From NCBI GenBank assembly GCA_964196045.1, contig CAXMRH010000256.1, positions 1-6,483 on the forward strand: DNA of 6,483 nucleotides, read 5' to 3'. This document shows, piece after piece, positions 1 to 5,613 of the stretch. The notes beneath the pieces were generated by a model. It was given only the letters and a program-made list of their open reading frames with translations, made no database searches and was not told the origin of the DNA. The position numbers and the translations under genes were made by a program. Within the stretch, counting starts at the first letter, position 1. Each line of letters begins with the position of its first letter. This stretch comes from SHLQ01 sp964196045. GTDB taxonomy: Bacteria; Actinomycetota; Acidimicrobiia; Acidimicrobiales; SHLQ01.

Positions 1-563
1 GCCATCTGCATTCGCTCGACCAGAGCAATGTCTGTTGGCAAGGCTCGTCGCTCGAAGCGTCGAACCGAGCTCGCCAGGAGCTCATCTGCTTGCGTTGCCG
101 ACAGCGAGAACGCATGCATGATGTCGACTGGCAAGTGCGGATCGGAGAATTCGAGAAGAGAGATCATGATGTCTGCTTCGACGTCACGCATGACTACGGG
201 AATCGTCTGTCCTAGCGCGCGGAGCGCCCGAACGCCGTGGGCGACGTCTGCGAGGATCTCCGCATTCGTCCGCGTCGATGCGGTCTTGACCAGACCCACC
301 CAGTCGATTTCGCACTCGCCGTTTTGTGGACCACGGCGTTCGATCCCCGGCGGCTGCGTGGCCGGGGCATTCTCTTTCGACGAATACAGACCGATGAGCT
401 GGCGGAGAACTTCCGCCGTCGGCCCACTCGAACCGGCTTCGATCTTGAGCAGATAGGTAAGTGGAATCGAGCAGTAGCCGGCAGCCTCGTTGAGCGTCAG
501 GCCAGAGGCCGCTCGACTCTCCCGTAGCGAATCTCCGACTGCCGCCTCAGTAAAGGTAACCAT
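1..563 (-). CDS. XRE-family helix-turn-helix transcriptional regulator (partial; C-terminus beyond left edge)
   Basis: Likely a DNA-binding regulator. The minus frame is open from an ATG at 563-561 to the window edge, giving 187 codons with no stop. Residues about 10-60 have the XRE/Cro-CI pattern: LRESRAASGLTLNEAAGYCS, then a recognition-helix segment PLTYLLKIEAG, then PTAEVLRQLIGLY. After a linker rich in Pro, Gly and charged residues (about 61-85), residues 88-187 look mostly helical (AEILADVAHGVRALRALGQ, DADIMISLLEF-like) and match no domain I recognise; no HExxH metallopeptidase motif is visible so far. The start is supported by GGGAG about 5 bases upstream of the ATG. The gene is divergent from the small gene at 768, and the shared spacer carries repeats and a palindrome, which suggests that it regulates itself and that neighbour (inference). 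The HTH call is firm; the rest of the protein and its ligand are unknown. Confidence 0.8.
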   Translation of the reverse strand, partial: MVTFTEAAVGDSLRESRAASGLTLNEAAGYCSIPLTYLLKIEAGSSGPTAEVLRQLIGLYSSKENAPATQPPGIERRGPQNGECEIDWVGLVKTASTRTNAEILADVAHGVRALRALGQTIPVVMRDVEADIMISLLEFSDPHLPVDIMHAFSLSATQADELLASSVRRFERRALPTDIALVERMQM

Positions 564-662
564 TCGTACTCCCAACACGTAGAAGGCCCGTTCCGCTCCA
601 TCAGCCCTGTTGATCTAGTCGTTCGCACGGAGGCGCACTTTAGGTTCGTCGATCGAATTCTG

Positions 663-693
663 ATTTCCACAGAAGTCCACAGGGTTGTCCACT
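663..693. promoter_or_regulatory. Three TCCAC/GTGGA repeats in the divergent spacer (possible operator)
   Basis: ATTTCCACA (663-671), AAGTCCACA (673-681) and TTGTCCACT (685-693) share TCCAC, with steps of 10 and 12 bp, close to one DNA turn. The repeats lie between the XRE gene and the 62-residue gene, so an operator is the simplest reading. TTGTCCAC also resembles a high-GC DnaA box, but no origin genes are visible. Function is inferred. Confidence 0.4.
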
Positions 694-695
694 TG

Positions 696-708
696 TGCCT
701 CACAGGCA
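696..708. promoter_or_regulatory. Small palindrome TGCCT-CAC-AGGCA (possible operator)
   Basis: A perfect 5-bp inverted repeat around a 3-bp centre lies 60 bp upstream of the 62-residue gene and immediately after the three TCCAC repeats. Dimeric XRE repressors often bind sites of this size, so it may be the operator of the adjacent regulator. A short palindrome like this can also occur by chance. Confidence 0.3.
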
Positions 709-767
709 TCAGTAGTCACACTGAACTCACCAACAACACGCGCAACACGATCCCGAAGGGAGCACTG

Positions 768-956
768 ATGGCCGCATTCTCCGTAGAGCTGGCAAATCAA
801 CGAGTCGAAGAGGTGATCGGTGTGGACGCGTACCAACAAGAAGGCCCTTTGACGACGTTCTTCGCGGTCGAATCCCAGCGGCTCGTGATCGATTCGTGGT
901 CTACGCGGGTGGCCTCATTTCGCACGGCAGACATCGTGACCGTGCGCCGCTCCTGA
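768..956 (+). CDS. Small orphan protein of 62 residues
   Basis: Unrecognised protein, MAAFSVELANQRVEEVIGVD at its start and ending RTADIVTVRRS. It has no signal peptide, membrane segment or cysteine. Alternating hydrophobic residues (FSVEL, TTFFAV, RLVIDSW, VASF, DIVTV) suggest a compact beta-rich domain. The ATG at 768 is chosen over the in-frame ATG at 693 because AAGGGAG lies 5 bases before it and because the upstream 25 residues are low-complexity and overlap the operator-like repeats. It is divergent from the XRE regulator and is followed by the DUF2330 gene after 54 bp without an obvious terminator. A paired role with the regulator is plausible but inferred. A real gene is likely because of the good ribosome binding site and the protein-like composition. 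Confidence 0.65.
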   Translation: MAAFSVELANQRVEEVIGVDAYQQEGPLTTFFAVESQRLVIDSWSTRVASFRTADIVTVRRS

Positions 957-1010
957 AAGCGCCGAATCTCGACGGCTTGAATGCAGGCGATCAAGGGCCG
1001 ACAGGATCCT

Positions 1011-2366
1011 ATGCATCGCAAGCTCATCATCTTCTTGAGCCTGATCGTCGTTGCCATCGCCGCGACCGCCACTTCGGCCTCGGCGTGTGGAGGGTTCTTC
1101 TGTCAAAACAACCCCGTCGATCAGGTCGGCGAACGCATCGTGTTCACGGACAACGGTGACGGAACCATCACCACGCTGATCGAGATCCAATATGTCGGAA
1201 GTGCCGAGGATTTCTCGTGGGTTCTGCCGATCCCGGAGGCGATTGGGGTTGATGATCTTCAGGTACCCGACGATGGTGACCTGGTCTTCGATGAGCTCCA
1301 TGCGATGACCGACATGCAGTTCATCCCGCCCGAACCACCCGACTGCGCCAACCGGGACATGGAGATGATGGCCACCGCCGACGCAGCTGACAGCGGCGGA
1401 GTTGACGTCTTTGCGTCCGGAGAGGTGGGACCGTTCGGATTTGACGTGATCGGATCCGAAGATCCGGATGCGCTCATCGGATGGTTGCGGGACAACAACT
1501 ACCGAGTCACTCCCGACATGGAACCATTGCTCAACGTCTATGTCGAAGATGAGATGGCGTTCGTCGCGATGCGGCTTCTCGACGGTGAAACAGCCGAGTC
1601 GATTCAGCCGATCGAGATTACCTATCCGGGCACACAACCCATGATCCCCCTACGTCTCACCGCTGTTGCCGCGTTGCCCAACATGCCGATCTGGGTGTGG
1701 GTGTTCGGCGAACACCAGGCCGTCTCGACCAACTTCACCAACATGGAGATCGCAACAGAGGAAATTTCGTTCTTCCCCTTCGGCGGCAACGACTACACCT
1801 TCCTCGTGCAGCAACGAGCGAACGCCCTGGACGGTCACGCCTTCATCACGGAGTACGCACAGCGCGTGGGGCCAGGCGCCGTCGAACATCCATGGCTGGA
1901 TGCACAGATCGAGAAGGCGGACTACCTGACGCGGCTCAACACGTACATTGACCCGCAAGAAATGACGGTTGACCCAGTCTTCGGGTTCGACGCAGACAAG
2001 CCAGACGTCTCGAATGTCCGCGATGCCAGCGATCTCGACGGTCTCTACTCGTGCCAACGAGACGGTTCGGATGACGGCATCTTCGGCGGGCTCTTCTCGT
2101 CTTCCGACGCGGTCGACCCCATGAATGACGAGGGGCAGGTCGTGGCTTACACGCCAGGTGAAGACCGGCCAGCTGCTCCGAACCCCATTGGAGACTCGAG
2201 CGATGACGGCAACGACACTGAAGGCGGCGTCGAGGCAGAGATCGCCATGGGCGACGACCTCGACCCATCGGGCGATGGCGGCAATGGAGTGATCTTCGCG
2301 ATCGTGGCCATCCTCGCCGGACTGGGGGCTGTTGTGACCTTGGGTATTCGTCGATCCGACGACTGA
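1011..2366 (+). CDS. DUF2330 family secreted, C-terminally membrane-anchored protein
   Basis: A 451-residue extracytoplasmic protein of unknown function. Residues 1-25 form a signal peptide: HRK, hydrophobic LIIFLSLIVVAIAATA, then SASA before Cys26. The mature N-terminus begins CGGFFC, followed by ERIVF, IQYVGSAEDFSWVLPIPEA and, near 210-232, IPLRLTAVAALPNMPIWVWV; these are hallmarks of DUF2330. Cys26, Cys31, Cys112 and Cys348 are the only cysteines, so disulfides are likely. Cys26 as a lipid site is less likely because -3 is Ala. Residues about 365-424 are an acidic, Gly/Asp/Ser-rich linker, followed by one membrane helix (about 425-447) and the basic tail RRSDD, consistent with a type I protein with most of the chain outside. 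The ATG at 1011 has AGGA 4 bases upstream and gives a proper signal peptide; the ATG at 981 has no such site. Family function is not known. Confidence 0.85.
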   Translation: MHRKLIIFLSLIVVAIAATATSASACGGFFCQNNPVDQVGERIVFTDNGDGTITTLIEIQYVGSAEDFSWVLPIPEAIGVDDLQVPDDGDLVFDELHAMTDMQFIPPEPPDCANRDMEMMATADAADSGGVDVFASGEVGPFGFDVIGSEDPDALIGWLRDNNYRVTPDMEPLLNVYVEDEMAFVAMRLLDGETAESIQPIEITYPGTQPMIPLRLTAVAALPNMPIWVWVFGEHQAVSTNFTNMEIATEEISFFPFGGNDYTFLVQQRANALDGHAFITEYAQRVGPGAVEHPWLDAQIEKADYLTRLNTYIDPQEMTVDPVFGFDADKPDVSNVRDASDLDGLYSCQRDGSDDGIFGGLFSSSDAVDPMNDEGQVVAYTPGEDRPAAPNPIGDSSDDGNDTEGGVEAEIAMGDDLDPSGDGGNGVIFAIVAILAGLGAVVTLGIRRSDD

Positions 2367-2409
2367 GTCGCCCTCATCTGACGATTCACGCACGCCCGAT
2401 GCGAACTGA

Positions 2410-2425
2410 GGCCACTTCCGTGGCC
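2410..2425. promoter_or_regulatory. GGCCAC-TTCC-GTGGCC hairpin between DUF2330 and YqgE genes
   Basis: A perfect 6-bp stem with a 4-base loop lies 43 bases after the DUF2330 stop codon and 10 bases before the YqgE start codon. There is no T-run, so it is a poor intrinsic terminator. Its closeness to the weak TGGA site and the ATG would let it affect translation or act as an operator (inference). Confidence 0.35.
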
Positions 2426-2435
2426 AAACTGGATC

Positions 2436-2975
2436 ATGCTCTCGACTGGTTCGCTTCTGATTGCCTCGCCTGGCATGCATGACGCGACCTTCGATCGCAC
2501 CGTGGTGTTCGTCATCGAACATGACGAGGGCGGCTCGATGGGCCTTGTTCTGAATAGACCGAGTGACATGCTCGTCAGCGACGCACTTCCTGACTATGGA
2601 CCGCTCGCGAATCCTGACCGCCTCTATCTCGGTGGCCCTGTGGAACAAGGCACCGCACTGGTGCTTGCGGAACCATTAGATCCGGCGGCACCCGACATCC
2701 ACTTCATGCACGATGGCATCGGGCTACTCGACCTTGCAACCGAACGAGACCCAGAGCTTACGCTGGAGCGGGCAAGGGTCTTTTCTGGTTATGCGGGTTG
2801 GGGTCCACGACAGCTTGAGACCGAGCTTCGATCCGGCGCCTGGATAACTGGCCCATGCGACCCCACCGATCTCTGGGCAGGAGATACCCAGACCCTTTGG
2901 GCTCGAGTGTTGTCACGGCAGGGCGCAATGCAGGAGTTTCTGGCGACCTACCCCGAGCAGCCTTGGCTCAACTAG
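2436..2975 (+). CDS. yqgE: YqgE/AlgH family protein (UPF0301, DUF179)
   Basis: A 179-residue cytoplasmic protein, normal length for the family, whose biochemical role is not established; AlgH is linked genetically to alginate regulation in Pseudomonas. Diagnostic segments in order are GSLLIASPGM (5-14), FDRTVVFVIEHDEGGSMGLV (19-38) followed by LNRP, YLGGPV (64-69), then FSGYAGWGPRQLETELRSGA (116-135) and W136. The ATG at 2436 places GSLLIASP at the expected N-terminus, so the start is secure even though only a weak TGGA precedes it. It is separated from the DUF2330 gene by 69 bp containing a hairpin, and could be transcribed with it or from its own promoter. The downstream oxidoreductase gene begins 83 bp later. 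Confidence 0.93.
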   Translation: MLSTGSLLIASPGMHDATFDRTVVFVIEHDEGGSMGLVLNRPSDMLVSDALPDYGPLANPDRLYLGGPVEQGTALVLAEPLDPAAPDIHFMHDGIGLLDLATERDPELTLERARVFSGYAGWGPRQLETELRSGAWITGPCDPTDLWAGDTQTLWARVLSRQGAMQEFLATYPEQPWLN

Positions 2976-2990
2976 TTCGACTATTAATAC
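2963..2990 (+). promoter_or_regulatory. Weak candidate promoter upstream of the oxidoreductase gene
   Basis: TTGGCT (2963-2968) and TAATAC (2985-2990) are separated by 16 bp, and the latter sits in the only markedly AT-rich run nearby (CTATTAATAC). Match to consensus is partial. It would give a leader of about 60 bases for the gene at 3059 and competes with the leaderless reading at 3047. Confidence 0.25.
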
Positions 2991-3046
2991 TTGATGAGGC
3001 TCACTCATGGCCGGAGGCAACATCGGAGGCATGTAGGGCCGCAGCC

Positions 3047-3052
3047 TAGACT
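3047..3052 (+). promoter_or_regulatory. -10-like hexamer TAGACT for a leaderless start at 3059
   Basis: TAGACT fits the TANNNT -10 form and ends 6 bases before the ATG at 3059, so transcription would begin at or next to the start codon. No Shine-Dalgarno sequence precedes this ATG, which agrees with leaderless translation, common in high-GC Gram-positives. No good -35 is visible. Confidence 0.4.
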
Positions 3053-3058
3053 CACGAG

Positions 3059-4288
3059 ATGAGCGCCTCTCTCGAACGAACGCATGATCTTGTCGTCTTC
3101 GGCGCGACGAGTTTCGTGGGGCAGATCCTGTGCCGCTACTTAAATGAGCGACACGGTTCGCGGGGGGATCTGAACTGGGCGATAGCTGGGCGCAACCCCG
3201 ACAAGCTGGACCAGGTGGCCGACGAGTTGGGCCTCACCGTGGACCAGATCGTGGCCGACGCTGACCATCCCGACGCCCTCGTGTCTCTCGCCAAATCAAC
3301 CCGCGTGATCGTCTCGACTGTGGGTCCGTACGCCAAGTACGGCTCGATGCTTGTGGCTGCGGCGGTCGCCTCCGGAACTGACTATTGCGATCTCAGCGCA
3401 GAGCCGTACTGGATGCAACAGATGATCGACGAACACCACGAGCAGGCTGGTCGCACCGGCTCTCGCATTGTGCACTCATGTGGGTTCGACTCGATTCCAT
3501 CGGACCTCGGCGTGCTGTTCACACAAAAGAGCGCTCTCGAACTCCTGGGTGAAAGCTGCACGAAGATTTCCATGCGTGTGAAGGCAATCAAAGGTGCCGT
3601 GAGCGGTGGCACTGTCTCTTCGATGCTCAATATCCTCGAAGAGACATCGGCCGACCCGTCGCTGCGGCGAGTTCTCACGAATCCCTATGCGCTTGCCCCC
3701 GAAGGGATGCGGACAGGTGTCAGGCAGCAAAATGTGACACTTCCTGCCAAGGATGACGTCTCGGGACGATGGGTGGCTCCGTTCATCATGGCATCGGTTA
3801 ACACCCGAATCGTCCATCGAAGTCACGCACTCAAGGGCCGACCATGGGGCGAGGATTTCTTGTACGACGAAGCAATGATGACGGGCTCCGGGCCTCTTGG
3901 AGCAGTCAAGGCGGGCGCCATTTCCGGTGGTCTCGGAAGTCTCATCGGCGCCGCCGCGATTTCGCCAGTCCGCAAGGCTCTTGCGGCCACAGTGCTGCCG
4001 AAGCCCGGCGAAGGGCCATCGACAGAAGCACAAGAGGCGGGTTTCTACGACCTTCGGTTCTTTGGGGAAACAACGTCTGGAGCGGCGATCCATACGCGCG
4101 TGACGGGTGACCGCGACCCGGGCTACGGCTCGACGGCAAAGATGCTCGGTGAGTCTGCAGTCGCGCTAGTCGAACTCGACCCGGCAGACGTGCCGGGCGG
4201 ATTCTGGACTCCTTCGACTGCCTTCGGAGAGCCGCTGATTGAGAGGCTCGTCGAAAACGCAGGTCTGACGTTCGAGATTGTTGACTAA
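3059..4288 (+). CDS. Saccharopine dehydrogenase-like NAD(P)-binding oxidoreductase (trans-acting enoyl reductase type)
   Basis: A 409-residue probably cytoplasmic oxidoreductase. Residues 10-22 give the nucleotide-binding segment DLVVFGATSFVGQ, followed by IAGRNPDKL (42-50) as the second strand region. STVGPYAKYGSMLVAAAVAS (86-105) leads into GTDYCDLSAE (106-115), and IVHSCGFDSIPSDLG (137-151) and SGGTVSS (182-188) are hallmarks of the family of mycobacterial trans-acting enoyl reductase Rv2953 and eukaryotic SCCPDH; length also fits. A hydrophobic Gly/Ala-rich stretch (about 280-315) may contact membrane or lipid. In mycobacteria one member reduces phthiocerol and phenolphthiocerol intermediates; no polyketide or lipid genes are present here, so the substrate is unknown and lysine metabolism should not be assumed. 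The gene probably has its own promoter and ends just before a LexA-like palindrome. Confidence 0.9.
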   Translation: MSASLERTHDLVVFGATSFVGQILCRYLNERHGSRGDLNWAIAGRNPDKLDQVADELGLTVDQIVADADHPDALVSLAKSTRVIVSTVGPYAKYGSMLVAAAVASGTDYCDLSAEPYWMQQMIDEHHEQAGRTGSRIVHSCGFDSIPSDLGVLFTQKSALELLGESCTKISMRVKAIKGAVSGGTVSSMLNILEETSADPSLRRVLTNPYALAPEGMRTGVRQQNVTLPAKDDVSGRWVAPFIMASVNTRIVHRSHALKGRPWGEDFLYDEAMMTGSGPLGAVKAGAISGGLGSLIGAAAISPVRKALAATVLPKPGEGPSTEAQEAGFYDLRFFGETTSGAAIHTRVTGDRDPGYGSTAKMLGESAVALVELDPADVPGGFWTPSTAFGEPLIERLVENAGLTFEIVD

Positions 4289-4293
4289 CGGGT

Positions 4294-4309
4294 ACGAACA
4301 TATGTTCGT
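4294..4309. promoter_or_regulatory. Perfect 16-bp palindrome matching an actinobacterial LexA (SOS) box
   Basis: ACGAACATATGTTCGT contains CGAAC-N4-GTTCG, the core of LexA boxes in high-GC Gram-positives. It begins 6 bases after the oxidoreductase stop codon. TTGACT at 4281-4286 could be a rightward -35, but no -10 at proper distance is clear. No evident gene lies directly downstream on either strand, so the regulated target is unknown. The match is seen directly; LexA binding is inferred. Confidence 0.5.
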
Positions 4310-4322
4310 CTAGGTCCTCTTT

Positions 4323-4341
4323 GGGCATGTCGACCATGCCC
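4323..4341. terminator. Weak hairpin after the oxidoreductase gene
   Basis: GGGCATG and CATGCCC form a 7-bp stem with loop TCGAC, 34 bases after the stop codon at 4288. It is followed only by CTCAGCTCTTT, so the T-tract is poor. It could end the plus-strand transcript but is not a strong intrinsic terminator. Confidence 0.3.
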
Positions 4342-4637
4342 CTCAGCTCTTTGGAAGCGGGGCCCGAGATCAACAGCATCTTCCGCCAGCCATCGATGAC
4401 AACAGGCGCGCATTGACCGAACGATACGACCGTGCCTTCTCGGGCCTCTTCTGCAATTTCTAAGAAACAGGCCAGGACAGCGTTGCCTGGCATGCTGACC
4501 GAATCGGACAGCTCTGTTCGGGGGATCTGATGATCATGGGCGGGGCTACACAACACAACTGAGAGCACTCCGTTCCGAAGACTCGCCATGCTTATCCTGG
4601 GATGAGCGTGACGATGCGAGCAGGCGGCCCGCCGTTG

Positions 4638-5567
4638 TCACTCGGCGTCCAAGGTCGGCATGGCCGCGCTGAGCCCAGCATTGACACGAGCGTCTCGAAC
4701 ACGTTCTCGCATGGAGCGGGCGTCAACCTCGGCGCCGAGCAGAACGGCAAGCGCCATTAGCTGCAACCAGAGCAGCACGACCACGATTGTGGCCAGCGTT
4801 CCGTAGGTCTCCCCGTAACTGCCGAAGTTGTTCACGAACACTCCGAAACCCCACGAGAGAAGTACGAGAAGAGTGGTGCCAACGATGGCTCCCCTCGATA
4901 CGAGATACGACCTCCCGCCGGACACGAGCTCCCTGGCGCGCTCCAGATCGTTCGCTGGGCCGACACGGTAGAGAACTGACAAACCGCCGATCATCAGTAG
5001 CCCCAACACGATGAAACGACCTGCCGTTACAAGGGATCGTGCCCATGACGAGCTGAACCAGTCGTCGAGCTGCGCTGGCAGGATCGACATGGCGAACACC
5101 ATCGAAGCGAGCAAGAGGAGTGCGCCAATTAGTAGGCCGATTGCCGTGAGCCTCTTCGTTGCAAAGTGCCGATTCTCACGCCTGTCGAACACCACGTTCA
5201 ATGCTTCCATCAGGTTGCCGACCGCACCAGAGGCGCTGATTACTGCAAGAGCGATACCGATCGCTACGGCAACGCCGGCCCCGGCAGAGGACCCTTCCGC
5301 CACCGATCTGATCTGCTCGACGACGAAGTCGCGGGTTGGAGCGGGTGAGTTCTCGAGCGCCGACTCCGCTTCTCGGACCAGCTCGTCGGTGTCTGCTACG
5401 AGACCGGTGATCGACACCGCCGCAGCGAGGGCCGGGATGAATGCGATGAACGCGAAGAATGCAACTGCTGCGGCGAACAGCGGCAGGCGATGTTCGCTCA
5501 CCTTCGTTCGCAGCTCCTTTACGAAGCCTGGCCGAGAGTCCGCCTCGTGATCTCGCTTCTTTCGCAC
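4638..5567 (-). CDS. YihY/UPF0761 (BrkB-like) family inner membrane protein
   Basis: A 309-residue integral membrane protein of the YihY family, formerly mislabelled ribonuclease BN; its molecular role is unsettled. About six hydrophobic segments are visible near residues 30-57, 95-118, 140-163, 180-200, 227-247 and 253-278. Family features include EHRLPLFAAAVAFFAFIAFI (25-44) followed by PALA, GAVGNLMEALNVVFDRREN (114-132), FVNNFGSYGETYGTLATIVV (244-263) followed by VLLWLQ, and LLGAEVDAR (276-284). The N-terminal 25 residues are charged and cytoplasmic. The start is a GTG at 5567-5565 with AAAGG 11 bases upstream. That start overlaps awkwardly with a TATAAC -10-like element, and an internal GTG at 5501 (Val23) has AAAGGAG 12 bases upstream as an alternative. 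It is divergent from the nucleotidase gene. Confidence 0.9.
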   Translation of the reverse strand: MRKKRDHEADSRPGFVKELRTKVSEHRLPLFAAAVAFFAFIAFIPALAAAVSITGLVADTDELVREAESALENSPAPTRDFVVEQIRSVAEGSSAGAGVAVAIGIALAVISASGAVGNLMEALNVVFDRRENRHFATKRLTAIGLLIGALLLLASMVFAMSILPAQLDDWFSSSWARSLVTAGRFIVLGLLMIGGLSVLYRVGPANDLERARELVSGGRSYLVSRGAIVGTTLLVLLSWGFGVFVNNFGSYGETYGTLATIVVVLLWLQLMALAVLLGAEVDARSMRERVRDARVNAGLSAAMPTLDAE

Positions 5568-5573
5568 GTTATA
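5568..5573 (-). promoter_or_regulatory. -10-like TATAAC on the minus strand at the YihY gene start
   Basis: TATAAC, read on the minus strand, directly abuts the annotated GTG. If it is a true -10, transcription would begin near 5561, inside the predicted coding region, favouring a downstream start. No convincing -35 is seen. Confidence 0.3.
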
Positions 5574-5599
5574 TGCAACCTTTCTAGGGCCCGGGCGAC

Positions 5600-5605
5600 T
5601 ACCGT
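5600..5605 (+). promoter_or_regulatory. -10-like TACCGT for a leaderless start at 5614
   Basis: TACCGT fits TANNNT and ends 8 bases before the ATG at 5614. No Shine-Dalgarno sequence precedes the ATG, so a leaderless transcript is plausible. It lies within the 46-bp spacer shared with the divergent YihY gene, so the two promoters would overlap or nearly so. Confidence 0.35.
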
Positions 5606-5613
5606 CTCGATCA

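Larger units (their letters stand above)
4289..4589 (-). pseudogene. Doubtful minus-strand open frame, possibly a gene remnant
   Basis: From an ATG at 4589-4587, preceded by AGGA 5 bases upstream and 48 bp after the YihY stop codon, the minus frame is open for about 100 codons through the gap. The residues are protein-like (VLACFLEIAEEAREGTVVSF, then IDGWRKMLLISG), but I recognise no family. The frame does not stop in the gap. It continues antisense through the end of the oxidoreductase gene to 3942 as an Arg/Ser-rich low-complexity stretch that looks like a shadow. It may be a C-terminally truncated gene transcribed with the YihY gene, or simply chance. The 4289 boundary is where the opposing gene begins, not an observed stop. 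Confidence 0.25.
4289..4637. other. 349-bp gap between converging genes
   Basis: Between the oxidoreductase stop codon and the end of the YihY gene. It holds a perfect 16-bp palindrome (4294-4309), a hairpin (4323-4341), a looser GCCAGG/CCTGGC inverted repeat (4471-4491) and an unresolved minus-strand open frame. Plus-strand frames are broken early and give no credible protein. The length is unusual for a gap between converging genes in this window; the pair at 6270 is only 3 bp apart. Confidence 0.7.

Noticed and set aside
28..456. 142-codon plus-strand frame rich in Ser, Arg and Met
   Set aside because: It is the shadow of the XRE regulator on the minus strand, which has a clear HTH domain and a good ribosome binding site.
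663..693. Chromosomal replication origin
   Set aside because: Only three degenerate DnaA-box-like sites in 31 bp and no dnaA, dnaN or AT-rich unwinding region nearby; an operator is a simpler reading.
915..1637. 240-codon minus-strand frame
   Set aside because: Antisense to the signal peptide and core of the DUF2330 protein; no family motif and no reason to prefer it.
1650..2648. 332-codon minus-strand frame
   Set aside because: It lies antisense to the DUF2330 and YqgE genes, has no recognisable domain, and the plus-strand proteins show clear family motifs through the whole span.
3025..3036. Start-stop element GGAGG-C-ATG-TAG
   Set aside because: The Shine-Dalgarno-like GGAGG is only one base from the ATG, too close for normal initiation.
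3476..4093. 205-codon minus-strand frame
   Set aside because: Antisense to the oxidoreductase; Arg/Cys/His-rich composition typical of a shadow.
4505..4520. Inverted repeat CGGACAG-CT-CTGTTCG
   Set aside because: It needs a G-T pair and a two-base loop and does not match the LexA core, so it is not counted as a second SOS site.
5011..5550. 179-codon plus-strand frame rich in Ser, Ala and Thr
   Set aside because: Antisense to the YihY membrane protein, whose hydrophobic segments produce this composition on the opposite strand.
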